DNA of 64,000 bases, from contig CALVEY010000009.1 of the NCBI GenBank assembly GCA_944326705.1, positions 1 through 64,000 on the forward strand, given 5' to 3'. A program made the translations under genes and the position numbers. This DNA is from an uncultured Mucispirillum sp. GTDB lineage: Bacteria; Chrysiogenota; Deferribacteres; Deferribacterales; Mucispirillaceae. Positions 39,186-48,455 of this stretch are shown here, one piece after another. Under the pieces are notes generated by a model. That model ran no database searches. It saw nothing but the letters and a program-made list of their open reading frames with translations, and was not told the DNA's origin. How positions within the stretch are numbered: position 1 is the first letter of the stretch; the number at the start of each line of letters is the position of its first letter.

Positions 39186-39210
39186 ATAAAATAAAATAGG
39201 AGAGTAGTTT

Positions 39211-39639
39211 ATGAAAAAAATTTTATTACTTACTATTATTATCAGTGGATTACTTTTTCAGGCAGGTATCTGTGGCAGTATTGAGGTAACTAATGCTGTA
39301 GTTCTTGACACACCACCAAAAGCAAAAAATGGCGGTGCATTTATGGAAATCAAAAACTTATCAGACAAGGAAATGGTGCTTGTTGGTGCAGAAAATAACG
39401 CCAGCAGAGTAACAGAGCTTCACACACATATAGAAGAAAACGGCATGAAAAAAATGGTGCAGATAAAAGAGATAAGAATAGCTCCAAAATCTACAGCAGT
39501 ATTAAAAAGAGGTGGCGACCATATCATGCTTATTGACTTAAAAAAACCTTTAAAAGTTGGCGATACAGTAAATATCAAGCTGATTTTTGCTAATAAAGAA
39601 ACAGTTAATGTTGATAATATAAAAGTAGTGAAACCATGA
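39211..39639 (+). CDS. PCuAC-family periplasmic copper chaperone
   Basis: A 142-residue exported protein (signal peptide ending QAGICGS) with the PCuAC copper-binding pattern: ELHTHIEENGMKKMVQI followed about 20 residues later by GGDHIMLIDL. This gives the His/Met set that binds Cu(I). PCuAC proteins hand copper to SCO proteins or cupro-enzymes in the periplasm. It has a good ribosome binding site (AGGAGAG) and overlaps the next gene by 4 nt. Its position next to a probable copper-containing sulfite reductase suggests it loads that enzyme. Confidence 0.85.
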   Translation: MKKILLLTIIISGLLFQAGICGSIEVTNAVVLDTPPKAKNGGAFMEIKNLSDKEMVLVGAENNASRVTELHTHIEENGMKKMVQIKEIRIAPKSTAVLKRGGDHIMLIDLKKPLKVGDTVNIKLIFANKETVNVDNIKVVKP

Positions 39640-40094
39640 AAACATTTATAATACCTGTAATTATCAGCATTGTTGTAGGTGCAGCAGCTGCCTTTATTTA
39701 TATTCAGTCATCTAAAGAGGACAGAACAGATGTTTCAAGAGAATATGATTTAGTTCCTTTAGAGTGTGACTTAATGAAGAAAAAATGCACAAAAGAATTT
39801 AACGGTCAGACTGTAACTTTTGATATGGCACCCCGCCCTGTTGAGATTATGGCAGAAACTACAATAAGTCTTGCAGGGTTGGATTACGATTTTTATGATG
39901 CAAAAATTCGCATATTTGGATTAAATATGGATATGGGAACAATTATTGCTTCATTAGAAGAAAAAGATAATGTATATACTACAAAGGTAGCTTTAAGTGC
40001 ATGTCTTGTAGAAGATGTTATGAGATACAGGATTGCAGTTTATGACGGTAACGAGCCTACTGGTTTATACATGGATTTTGATGTGCCAAGATAA
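39636..40094 (+). CDS. Membrane-anchored periplasmic protein of unknown function (152 aa)
   Basis: One N-terminal helix (FIIPVIISIVVGAAAAFIYI) anchors a periplasmic domain of about 125 residues. The domain has three cysteines (CDLMKKKC and SACLVED) and several Met residues clustered in GLNMDMGTIIAS and the DMAPRPVEIM stretch, features that could bind copper. I do not recognise the family. It lies between the PCuAC and SCO genes, overlapping the first by 4 nt and leaving 14 nt to the second, so a role in copper delivery is a reasonable guess only. Confidence 0.65.
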   Translation: MKTFIIPVIISIVVGAAAAFIYIQSSKEDRTDVSREYDLVPLECDLMKKKCTKEFNGQTVTFDMAPRPVEIMAETTISLAGLDYDFYDAKIRIFGLNMDMGTIIASLEEKDNVYTTKVALSACLVEDVMRYRIAVYDGNEPTGLYMDFDVPR

Positions 40095-40108
40095 ATGCGG
40101 GAAGGAAT

Positions 40109-40696
40109 ATGGAAAAACAAAAAATAATAAAAACAGTAATTATAACAATTATTTCATTACTTGCTGCCGGCATAGTTTTTGGAGCAATAGTATATTACAA
40201 TGAACAGAATAAATATGAATTTACTGGCCAGAGTTCGCAAGGGGAAATTTCTCTCAGCGATTTAAAAGGTCAGAATGTTGTTATATATTTTGGATATACA
40301 TACTGCCCTGATGTATGTCCGATTACTCTTGAAACTCTTGGCAAAGCTGTAGAAAGTTTAAAAGACTATAATATAACAGCAAAAGATTTACTTTTATTAT
40401 ATGTTACATTAGACCCTGCAAGAGATACACCAGAAGCATTAGATGAATATGCTATGTGGTTTTATCCAAACGGCATGGGTATTCGTTTTGAAGAAGAAGA
40501 CCTTCAAAAGATTACAAAAACATATAATATAAAGTATGAAATATTCCCAATGGAAGGCTCAGCAGTTGACTATTCTGTTGCACACAGTTCTGCACTTTTC
40601 TTTTTTAATAAGGACGGCAAACTTGTAGACAGAATAACAAACTTAACGGTGGACAATATGGCTGCTTCCATTAAAAAAGTAATGGGTATTAAATGA
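40109..40696 (+). CDS. SCO1/SenC family copper chaperone
   Basis: A 195-residue thioredoxin-fold protein held in the inner membrane by one N-terminal helix. The copper site is intact: the CXXXC motif in FGYTYCPDVCPITLETL and the distant His in DYSVAHSSALFFF. LYVTLDPARDTPEALDEYA is also diagnostic. SCO proteins insert copper into cytochrome oxidase or other cupro-enzymes, or reduce their cysteines. No cytochrome oxidase subunit is in this window, so the neighbouring octahaem reductase is the natural client. It overlaps the next gene by 4 nt. Confidence 0.92.
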   Translation: MEKQKIIKTVIITIISLLAAGIVFGAIVYYNEQNKYEFTGQSSQGEISLSDLKGQNVVIYFGYTYCPDVCPITLETLGKAVESLKDYNITAKDLLLLYVTLDPARDTPEALDEYAMWFYPNGMGIRFEEEDLQKITKTYNIKYEIFPMEGSAVDYSVAHSSALFFFNKDGKLVDRITNLTVDNMAASIKKVMGIK

Positions 40697-41253
40697 AAAA
40701 CATCCTGATTATTTTATCACTGGTTATTTTTTCTGCCTGCACTCAGCAGGAAAAGAAAAATATTATTATGCCGATAGATAAAGTTAAGCAGCAGGATACT
40801 GCGAAAGAATATATTGATATATTTATAAGTGATGATAATATATCTACAAAAGATAATAAAGGAGAAGGCAGATTAAGCCTTCTTCTTTTTGGAGCAGATG
40901 GCTGCAGTGCCTGTGCTGCTATGAAAAAAGCTTTAACTGAAAAAGGAACTCTTAGCAGTTTTGTAAAAGAAAACTATCTGCCATATTATACAAATATCAG
41001 CAGAAAAAACAGCTGGAATATTAACGGTAAAATATATAGTTTAGCAGAAATAAAAGAAAAATTTATGATTTTAGGCACACCTACTACAGTTATAATGTAT
41101 GGTGATGAAATACTGCTTATATATCCAGGCTATATTGCTCAAGAAAGAATGCTTGGCACACTGGAGTTTTTTTTGGATAAAAGTCTTTACTCTCTTGACA
41201 AAAATGTGATATCAGAAAGATTAAAAGAATATTTTAAAGATAAAAATATATAA
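40693..41253 (+). CDS. Thioredoxin-like lipoprotein
   Basis: A 186-residue protein with a lipoprotein signal (IFSACTQQ) and a thioredoxin-like domain containing a redox CXXC motif (LLFGADGCSACAAMKKAL) and a cis-Pro region (LGTPTTVIMYG). It is expected on the periplasmic side of a membrane, where it could keep haem-binding or copper-binding cysteines reduced before cofactor attachment. Overlap with the SCO gene indicates coupling. Its closest known types are SoxW/thioredoxin-2-fold periplasmic reductases; the exact partner is unknown. Confidence 0.82.
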   Translation: MKNILIILSLVIFSACTQQEKKNIIMPIDKVKQQDTAKEYIDIFISDDNISTKDNKGEGRLSLLLFGADGCSACAAMKKALTEKGTLSSFVKENYLPYYTNISRKNSWNINGKIYSLAEIKEKFMILGTPTTVIMYGDEILLIYPGYIAQERMLGTLEFFLDKSLYSLDKNVISERLKEYFKDKNI

Positions 41254-41307
41254 TATAAAGCAGCGTCTTTATGTTAATAAATATATATAATTAGGAGTCA
41301 GTGTTTT

Positions 41308-44166
41308 ATGAAGCTTGTTAAAATGTTTTGCTCAATATACACTACAATTGTGTTATTAGCAATTTATGCCATACTGTGTGCAGCAGCTACATTTATAGAA
41401 GCTGATGCAGCATACGGCATACAGGCAGCACAGGATATGATTTACCGCACAACATTATTTAATATTGTGCATATTCTTCTGCTGCTTAATCTTATTGCAG
41501 TTTTTGTATATAGAAAAGTATGGAAGTCAAAAAAATACTACAGCATAATACTGCATGTGTCTTTTATTATTATTTTATTAGGTGCAGCATTAACAAGATT
41601 TTTTGGCTTTGAAGGTGTTGTACATATTAGAGAACAGCATTCATCTAATGTAATTATTACTGATGAAGAATACTTAAATATAAGAGTAGCTGTTGAAGAT
41701 AATATCTACTATACAAATATTCCTGTCCGCTATAACAGTGTAACGCAGACAAAATTCCATGAAAAAATACCTTTAAATGATTCTGAACTGGAAGTAAAAT
41801 ATAACTCATATACTCCAGGGGATAAAAATACTCCGCCACATATTAATGTAACAGCATCATATAATGGTGACAGTAAAACAATGGATTTACCACAAAGCTA
41901 TCTTGATGCAAATATTGGTGAAACATTTGAACTTGGTGGAATGTATTTTCAGCTTGTATGGGGCCCGGCAGAAATACCTGTGCCTTTTGAAATGTATTTA
42001 GAAGATTTTATATTAACAAGATATCCTGGCTCACAAAGCCCGTCTTCTTATAAATCAAAAATATTAGTTACAGATTATGATGATAACTCAAGCTTTGGAT
42101 ATGAGATATTTATGAACAATGTATTAGATTATAAAGGATACAGATTTTTCCAATCATCTTATGACCCAGACGAAATGGGAACAATTTTTAGTGTTAATAA
42201 AGACCCTGGCAAAATCCCAACATATATAGGATACTTTTTATTAACTGTTGGTTTTATCCTTTGTTTCTTTGGCAAAGGAAGCAGAGTATGGAGATTAAGC
42301 CATTATCTTAAAAAACAGAAATTATATGTTTATTTTATAGCTTTTTCATCATTTTTATTAATGTCTGCATCTAACCTTTACGCTGCAGATAACTTTGCAG
42401 AAAAAGATAACTGGATAGAAGTTGCTTATGCTGCTAATATGGGGCAGAGTGATAATACAACTGTAGATGAACATGCAGAACATGTGCCGTCACAGGAAGA
42501 AATTGATGCATTAATAAAAAATATTTCTGGAAAAATGCAGGCTCATTCTGAAATTGCAGGCAGATTGCTTGTGCAGGATATGCAGGGCAGAATTAAACCG
42601 CTTGATACTCTTGCTATGGATATGGTGCATAAATTACTTAGAAAAGATGATTTTAAAGGTATGAACCATGTGGAAATCTTTTTAGGTATGATGATGTATT
42701 ATGACTATTTTCAGCATATTAAAATGTTTCCAACAAGCTCTGAAGAGTTAAGGGAAAAACTAGGCACTCCAAAAGATGAAAAATATGTTTCCTTTGCAGA
42801 TGCTTATGATGCTAATGGACAGTATAAACTTAAAGATTATATTGATGCAGCATATCAGTCTAACCCTGCTCATAGAACTAAATTCCAAAAAGATTTAATC
42901 AAGTTTGATGAGAAAATGGGTATAGCATACTATATGTATACTGCACAGATGTTTTTAGTATTCCCTGATATTACAGGCAAAACTACAGGCTTTTTATCTC
43001 CTGGCATTGCAATGGCTTCTTTTGATAAAGAAAATACATTAAAAATACAGGATTTATTACAGAAGTATTTTGAAGGCGTTGATAAAGGCTTAAAAGAAAA
43101 CAACTGGCAGGATGCTGATAAATATTTAGGTTTAATCAGCGAATTTCAAAGAACAAATGGTGCGCACCTTATACCAGCAGAAAGCCGTATAAGTGTAGAA
43201 ATAATGATGAATAAATATAACCCATTTAAAAACTTAACTTACCTTTATGTTTTACTTGGTATTGTAATGTTTATTTTCGTTATTACTGCCATTATTAAAA
43301 ATAAACCAGTAAACAGCACAGCAGGCAGAATATTTACTGGCATAACAATATTAGCGGTAGTTCTGCACACTGCAGCCTTAATATGCAGGTGGTATATTGC
43401 AGGGCATGCTCCATGGAGTAATGCTTATGAGTCTATGATATATATTGCATGGGCAGGCGCATTAGCTGGTCTTTTATTCTTCCAAAGGTCACTTTTAGCT
43501 ATTGCTGCTACTAACTTTGTGGCAGGTATCACATTATTTGTGGCAAACCTTGGCTTTATGGACCCTCAAATCGGCACATTAGTTCCAGTATTAAAATCAT
43601 ACTGGCTGAATATTCACGTATCAGTTATTACAGCAAGTTACAGCTTCTTTGGATTATGCTTTGTGCTTGGTATTATCAGTATGGTTCTTTTTATTTTAAG
43701 AAGTCCAAAAAGAGCACATATTGACCAAAGTATAGTTAATGTTCACTGTATTAATGAAATAAGTATGCTTTTTGGTTTAGGTCTGCTTACAATAGGTACA
43801 TTTTTAGGCGGTGTATGGGCAAACGAAAGCTGGGGCAGATACTGGGGCTGGGACCCAAAAGAAACATGGTCGCTTATTACTGTTATTGCATATACAATAA
43901 TACTTCATGCAAGACTTGTTAAAAAATTAAACAACCCTTATATATTCAGCGTATTAAGCACACTTGGGTTCTATACTGTAATGATGACATATTTTGGTGT
44001 AAACTATTACTTAGCAGGTATGCACTCTTATGCATCAGGCGAGCCAATACCTATACCAACATTTTTATATGTAATGGTTGCACTTCATATTGCTTTAATA
44101 GCAGTATCTTTTATGAAAAGAAAACTTGATATGCCGGTATTTAATTCAACAGATAAAGGTATATAA
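41308..44166 (+). CDS. Fused ResB-CcsA (CcsBA) cytochrome c haem lyase
   Basis: A 952-residue integral membrane protein of system II cytochrome c maturation. The N-terminal third is ResB/CcsB-like (four helices and a large periplasmic domain, up to about residue 340). The C-terminal third is CcsA with six or more helices, the WWD-type motif GGVWANESWGRYWGWDPKETWSL (about 832-856), and conserved His residues including LHTAALICRWYIAGHAPWSN. It exports haem and ligates it to CXXCH. In Wolinella a dedicated haem lyase of this type is needed for the long CXnCH site of MccA, so this copy may serve the CX17CH site at 34974-36944. Confidence 0.92.
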   Translation: MKLVKMFCSIYTTIVLLAIYAILCAAATFIEADAAYGIQAAQDMIYRTTLFNIVHILLLLNLIAVFVYRKVWKSKKYYSIILHVSFIIILLGAALTRFFGFEGVVHIREQHSSNVIITDEEYLNIRVAVEDNIYYTNIPVRYNSVTQTKFHEKIPLNDSELEVKYNSYTPGDKNTPPHINVTASYNGDSKTMDLPQSYLDANIGETFELGGMYFQLVWGPAEIPVPFEMYLEDFILTRYPGSQSPSSYKSKILVTDYDDNSSFGYEIFMNNVLDYKGYRFFQSSYDPDEMGTIFSVNKDPGKIPTYIGYFLLTVGFILCFFGKGSRVWRLSHYLKKQKLYVYFIAFSSFLLMSASNLYAADNFAEKDNWIEVAYAANMGQSDNTTVDEHAEHVPSQEEIDALIKNISGKMQAHSEIAGRLLVQDMQGRIKPLDTLAMDMVHKLLRKDDFKGMNHVEIFLGMMMYYDYFQHIKMFPTSSEELREKLGTPKDEKYVSFADAYDANGQYKLKDYIDAAYQSNPAHRTKFQKDLIKFDEKMGIAYYMYTAQMFLVFPDITGKTTGFLSPGIAMASFDKENTLKIQDLLQKYFEGVDKGLKENNWQDADKYLGLISEFQRTNGAHLIPAESRISVEIMMNKYNPFKNLTYLYVLLGIVMFIFVITAIIKNKPVNSTAGRIFTGITILAVVLHTAALICRWYIAGHAPWSNAYESMIYIAWAGALAGLLFFQRSLLAIAATNFVAGITLFVANLGFMDPQIGTLVPVLKSYWLNIHVSVITASYSFFGLCFVLGIISMVLFILRSPKRAHIDQSIVNVHCINEISMLFGLGLLTIGTFLGGVWANESWGRYWGWDPKETWSLITVIAYTIILHARLVKKLNNPYIFSVLSTLGFYTVMMTYFGVNYYLAGMHSYASGEPIPIPTFLYVMVALHIALIAVSFMKRKLDMPVFNSTDKGI

Positions 44167-44170
44167 TAAA

Positions 44171-44202
44171 ATACCCCAGTTTAAATTCTTAAACTGGGGT
44201 AT
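44171..44202. terminator. Bidirectional terminator
   Basis: Perfect 14-bp arms ATACCCCAGTTTAA (44171-44184) and TTAAACTGGGGTAT (44189-44202) with a 4-nt loop, placed between the convergent CcsBA gene and the minus-strand barrel gene. AT-rich flanks could serve either strand. Confidence 0.85.
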
Positions 44203-44232
44203 TAATAAAAATATCATAGAATAATATTTTAC

Positions 44233-44982
44233 TTAAAATCTGTAACCTGCTTCTATACCAAACTTAACATTATTAAGCACTGGGTTATGCGGATTATTGT
44301 ATGCATTAGAAGAATTATGTTGCATAAGAATATAATCTAATCTTAACCCTGTATATATATTATTTTTAAAATTATATCTTAACCCTGCTTGAAATAAGAA
44401 ACCTAATCCATTATTTAAGTCTTCTGTTATAATATTAGTTCCAGAAGTAGTATCTTTTTCAGTTATTTTATTTGAATAAAGAGTAAAACCTAAACCAGCC
44501 CATGGAACAAAACCAGATTCACCTCTTTTTGTTTCATATTGAAAAATAATAGATGGGCTTAATGTAAAAAGCGACATATTTCTAGTATATTTCCCTGTAA
44601 TACCAGGTTGTCCTGTATAAACAATATTTGTAATATCTGTTTCAGGAGAACCGCTAATAGATAAATCCAAACCTATTGCAAGCCATCTTTTAAGATTAAT
44701 TTTTCCATTAAAGGATATACCACCGCCGTGATTTACTGGATATTTTACTCCAAGAGTTTCTACACCAGCTTCAATAGTTTTACCATTTCTTCCAGGTATA
44801 ATTGCATCATAATAAACAAATAAACCAGCAGTAATACCATATGGCAGTTCTCGTTTATACTCATCACTTATCCAAGAACGGTTATTTGCACTATCATCTT
44901 CACTTTTTTGCTGAGCAAATGATTTTTCAATAAAACTTCCAAAAATAGAAAATAAAACTATAAAATAAAATATTTTTTTCAT
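44233..44982 (-). CDS. Outer-membrane beta-barrel protein (OmpW/OmpA-barrel-like)
   Basis: A 249-residue protein with a signal peptide ending KSFAQQ, alternating amphipathic strands (GGGISFNGKINLKRWLAIGLDLSIS, WAGLGFTLYS, GLRYNFKNNIYTGLRLDYILM) and a C-terminal FGIEAGYRF, the aromatic ending typical of barrels. The small size suggests an eight-stranded barrel. The ribosome binding site is GAGGTG. No closer family assignment was possible. 44983-45239 is AT-rich with only the terminator listed next. Confidence 0.72.
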   Translation of the reverse strand: MKKIFYFIVLFSIFGSFIEKSFAQQKSEDDSANNRSWISDEYKRELPYGITAGLFVYYDAIIPGRNGKTIEAGVETLGVKYPVNHGGGISFNGKINLKRWLAIGLDLSISGSPETDITNIVYTGQPGITGKYTRNMSLFTLSPSIIFQYETKRGESGFVPWAGLGFTLYSNKITEKDTTSGTNIITEDLNNGLGFLFQAGLRYNFKNNIYTGLRLDYILMQHNSSNAYNNPHNPVLNNVKFGIEAGYRF

Positions 44983-45191
44983 TAATACACCTCATAATAA
45001 AAAATAAATTCGTAATAAATACATAATTATATATGGCAGGTATTCATAGTTATGCAATTTTTAGAAAAAATAAATACAAATATTATACTATCAACAAAAT
45101 TTTTACATAAAACATACAGGATAATAAATTTAATATAATTTATATATATCTGTTTAAGAATAATATTAATTAGATATAAGATATAGAACAT

Positions 45192-45223
45192 AAAAAAACC
45201 TCTGCCCACTTTAATGGGCAGAG
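45192..45223 (-). terminator. Terminator of the C11 protease gene
   Basis: CTCTGCCCA (45200-45208) pairs with TGGGCAGAG (45215-45223), followed on the minus strand by a run of seven T (plus-strand A at 45192-45198). It lies 17 nt past the stop at 45240. Confidence 0.88.
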
Positions 45224-45239
45224 TAAGTATTATAATAAA

Positions 45240-47404
45240 TTAATTAAAAGTTGTTTGTTCAGCAGTAATATAAGGGTCGTCATTTTTAACATTATTAATA
45301 TTAAATCTGAATTTTGGTGTTTCAGATGCTTCAAAAGGAACAATATTGAATTCCACACATTTTTCACTGCTGCATGTTATTGTATAAGATGGCAGATTTG
45401 CATTAGTCTCAGCTCTGCCAGTTACACTGCTATAATCTGGAATAGTAATTATATCTCCAGCTTGAAAACTAAATGGCATAGCAAGCTCATCTTTGTTATC
45501 TTGGTCTGAGAAGGTTGTATCATGAATTATATATTTACCATCTTCTTTACTATATCTAAAAGTTGCCAGCAGCTTTTTATTAGGTGTTTCTCCTTCTCTT
45601 GTAAGCAGTAATAAAGTTTTTGCAACAGTATTAGTTGCGTTAAAGTTATCGATAGATTTTTTTATTACAACTCGAATAGGGCTGTAATCTGTTGTACCAT
45701 AAGGCGCTATAGCAAATAAATTGGCATCAATTGTCTGCTCATATCCAGTATCAACTGTTATTGTATATTTGTAATTGTCAGGATTTTTATCTGGAACTGC
45801 AGTAATCATATAATCACCTTCAACTGTTCCTATTCTTGTTGCGCCATTATCATATGTTCTAACTAACTCTAATGTAGAATTATAACTTGGAGCAAAGTTA
45901 CTTGTATAATCTATTGAATATTTTGTACCATCTTTTCTTATAGTGGATACATCTATCGATGTTGCTGTATTAACTCCATATTCAGTGATATTATCAAGCA
46001 TGCTTATATATTCATCACTAAAATTTGATACTTTACCGCTGTATAAATTTACAAGGCATCCAAGATCAGTCAAATGCATACAGTCTTGAAAATATGGCAT
46101 CTGTTCAAAATTTGGTGCGTAAAAAGATATTCCATAAGATTCTGATAGAAATGGTGATGTTTTATTAATTTTTACAGAATTACTAATAATATCAGTAATG
46201 TTTTGGTTATATGATGAATAATCTAAATCATACCATGTTGTATCATTAAGGCTGTTTATAACTGACTGTAAATCATATAAACCATACCCTCCTTCACCAT
46301 AATTATTTGAGCGAGAAAGAGCAACATAAAAGTTATTAAATGTTTTTGCAGGGTCAGCTTTATAATCGTCTGCAATTTTTTTTGATAACTCTCCTAATGC
46401 ACCGCTGAGAGCTTTTACTTGTTTTAAATCAACTGCAGAGATATTAGTTGCTTGTTTACCATTTTTTGCAGAATATTGATAATAAGTAGATGTAATAGTA
46501 TCTAAAAGCTGCTCAGTTGTATAGTTTTGAGCTATACCGCTTGTAATATCACCTAAAAGCCAAGGGAAACCAGTTTCTCTTTCCTCTGAAGCAACATAAT
46601 ATTTACCGTAGTCTGATAAACCATGCATCCATTCAGCTGTTCCCATAAGGCAGGCAGCAAAACCAATAATATCAAATTCTGCATTAGTTTTAGTTTTTGC
46701 TATATTAAAAGCTTTTTGCATTTCAGGTAAAGTTGTGCCAGAACCAAATCCATTGATTGAGCCACCACCATGGCTGAAAAAGATAACTATATATCTATCT
46801 GCAGGGTATTTCTCCACACCATAAGTTAAGAAATCACCAATTGTATCACCAGAATTTATATCTACACAATTTGTATCAGTAATATTCATACATACAGAGC
46901 CTTTATTTTCAAGTAGTTTGAGTCCTTCGTCTTTTGTAATCTGCCATCTTGAAACTTTAGACCAGTCTTTTAAATAGTATTTTGCAGGGTCTGCACCAGC
47001 TTCTGCTATCTGTTCATCAGTCCATGTCATATTTGGCTCTTTAGAGCCTGTTTGGATAATAATATTAGTGTTTTCAGGGTTTAAATTTTCAATCATTCCT
47101 TTAATCATATAGTTGGCAGGACCATATCCTAAAGCATCAGTTTTTATGCCTTCACTAGTATATTCATCAAAAAATATATTTGCAACTTTTGGATATTCAT
47201 AGGTAGTCCCTTCAATATACATTAAAACTGTTGTTTTAATAGGTGTTGCAGGTTTAGAATCAGACGAGTCATTATTGCTGCTTGATTTTGAAAGAAATAT
47301 CGTCTAGGATTGTTACAGTTGCAGGTTTAGAATCAGACGAGTCATTATTGCTGCAGCCAGCTGCAATAAATAACGCAAATAAAATTATTAAATATTTCTT
47401 CATA
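45240..47404 (-). pseudogene. Clostripain-like (C11) protease lipoprotein gene, out of frame through a direct repeat
   Basis: The 660-codon body (45240-47222) is a C11/clostripain-family cysteine peptidase with catalytic His in IVIFFSHGGGS and Cys in IIGFAACLMGTAEW, plus a C-terminal beta-rich region. Its first ATG at 47222 has no signal peptide. Upstream, from ATG 47402, a perfect lipoprotein signal (MKKYLIILFALFIAAGCSNN) runs in a different frame and stops after about 43 residues. The cause is a 37-bp direct repeat (47245-47281 and 47318-47354) that adds 73 nt. Removing one repeat unit restores a single frame, GCSNNDSSDSKPATPIKTTVLMYIEG. It is therefore switched off, recently broken, or phase-variable. 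Confidence 0.75.
47245..47354. repeat. 37-bp direct repeat pair in the C11 protease signal region
   Basis: Copies at 47245-47281 and 47318-47354 are identical over 37 nt and separated by 36 nt. The offset of 73 nt is not a multiple of three, and stops occur within the spacer. Recombination or slippage between the copies would remove 73 nt and join the signal peptide to the protease body. Confidence 0.92.
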
Positions 47405-47474
47405 CTTACCTACTAATAATATAAAATAATAAGAAATATTGATATATATTATAAATAAATCAAGTAAGATAAAA

Positions 47475-47996
47475 TTACTGATTTATTTGATAATCACCCT
47501 GATTAATGCGTTTTTTAATATGTTTTTTTATAGTTTCTCTTTTTGTATTAGGCAGTCTGTCAATAAAAAGTGTGCCGTCAAGATGGTCTGATTCATGCTG
47601 TAATATTCTTGAAAGTCTGTCAGTTGCTTCTACTACCTTTTCATTGCCAAACCTGTCCTGATATTTAACCTTTACTTTCATATATCTTTTAACATAAGCG
47701 TATTCGCCTGGAATAGAAAGACAGCCTTCTTCTTCTAATATTTCCCCTTCTTTTTCTAAAAATACAGGGTTTATAATTTCCATAGGGTTTTTATTATTTG
47801 GACCTGTTAAATCATCAAGCACAAAAAAGCGCTTAGATACACCAACCTGTGGTGCTGCAAGTCCTATACCTTTTGCTTCATACATTGTTTCAAACATATT
47901 ATCAAGCAGTTTATGGAGTTCTTCATTAAATTCTGTTACTTCTTCTGCTTTTTGTCTTAATACTTCACTTGGAAATGTTTTTATTTCTAATATCAT
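47475..47996 (-). CDS. def: Peptide deformylase
   Basis: A metalloenzyme removing the N-formyl group from nascent proteins. All three motifs are present: GIGLAAPQVG, EEGCLSIPG (metal-binding Cys) and LQHESDHLDG (HEXXH-type metal site, giving the His ligands and Glu). At 173 residues it is of normal length. It lies 12 nt downstream of the DUF721 gene on the same strand, in a translation-related operon with obgE and the L21/L27 genes. Confidence 0.96.
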   Translation of the reverse strand: MILEIKTFPSEVLRQKAEEVTEFNEELHKLLDNMFETMYEAKGIGLAAPQVGVSKRFFVLDDLTGPNNKNPMEIINPVFLEKEGEILEEEGCLSIPGEYAYVKRYMKVKVKYQDRFGNEKVVEATDRLSRILQHESDHLDGTLFIDRLPNTKRETIKKHIKKRINQGDYQINQ

Positions 47997-48008
47997 AACT
48001 AATCCTTT

Positions 48009-48455
48009 TTATTTGATTATCCAGTCTTCAAAACTATTGTGCTGGAAATAATTTACCAAATATTTTTCAAAATTTTGCGCAATTTTTTTATTATCTATTT
48101 TTTTTACAGAATTATCAATATAATTTTTACATTTGTCTGAAAGTTTATATATAATTTGGTTATTTTGTTTTATTTTTTCATACTTTGGGCTGTATTTAAA
48201 AACTACTTTTAATACATCTAAACCATTTTCATTAAGTTTGATTTTAAAATCTTCTGTCATATAGGAAAGGTCTGTATACCAGATATTATCATGAACTTTA
48301 ATAGTTAGTGTTTTTGTATAAGGGTCAAAGCTGTATGGAGTTGTTACTTGTTTTAAGTTATCCATTACTACAGAATACCATATTTTATAAATATGGCTCA
48401 TCTGTAAAATGGAACTGTTAGAGTTGTTCTGAAGTATCTGACTGAGTTTCTTCAT
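48009..48455 (-). CDS. DUF721 (DciA-like) protein
   Basis: A protein of about 148 residues. The central segment, with IWYSVVMDNLKQVTTPYSF then LTIKVHDNIWYTDLSYM, follows the DUF721 pattern (W-x-V-x5-hxTxP, then LxVxVxxxxWxxEL). DciA members of this family load the replicative helicase DnaB in bacteria lacking DnaC; whether this one does is inference. I start at MKKLSQILQ (48455), which has AGGAAAG 5 nt upstream and overlaps obgE by 38 nt. A further 12 upstream codons are open but look like obgE sequence. Confidence 0.65.
   Translation of the reverse strand: MKKLSQILQNNSNSSILQMSHIYKIWYSVVMDNLKQVTTPYSFDPYTKTLTIKVHDNIWYTDLSYMTEDFKIKLNENGLDVLKVVFKYSPKYEKIKQNNQIIYKLSDKCKNYIDNSVKKIDNKKIAQNFEKYLVNYFQHNSFEDWIIK

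Noticed and set aside
45027-45209. 60-residue open frame on the minus strand
   Set aside because: It spans the protease terminator hairpin, has no ribosome binding site and is a low-complexity Ile/Phe/Tyr-rich product of AT-rich DNA.
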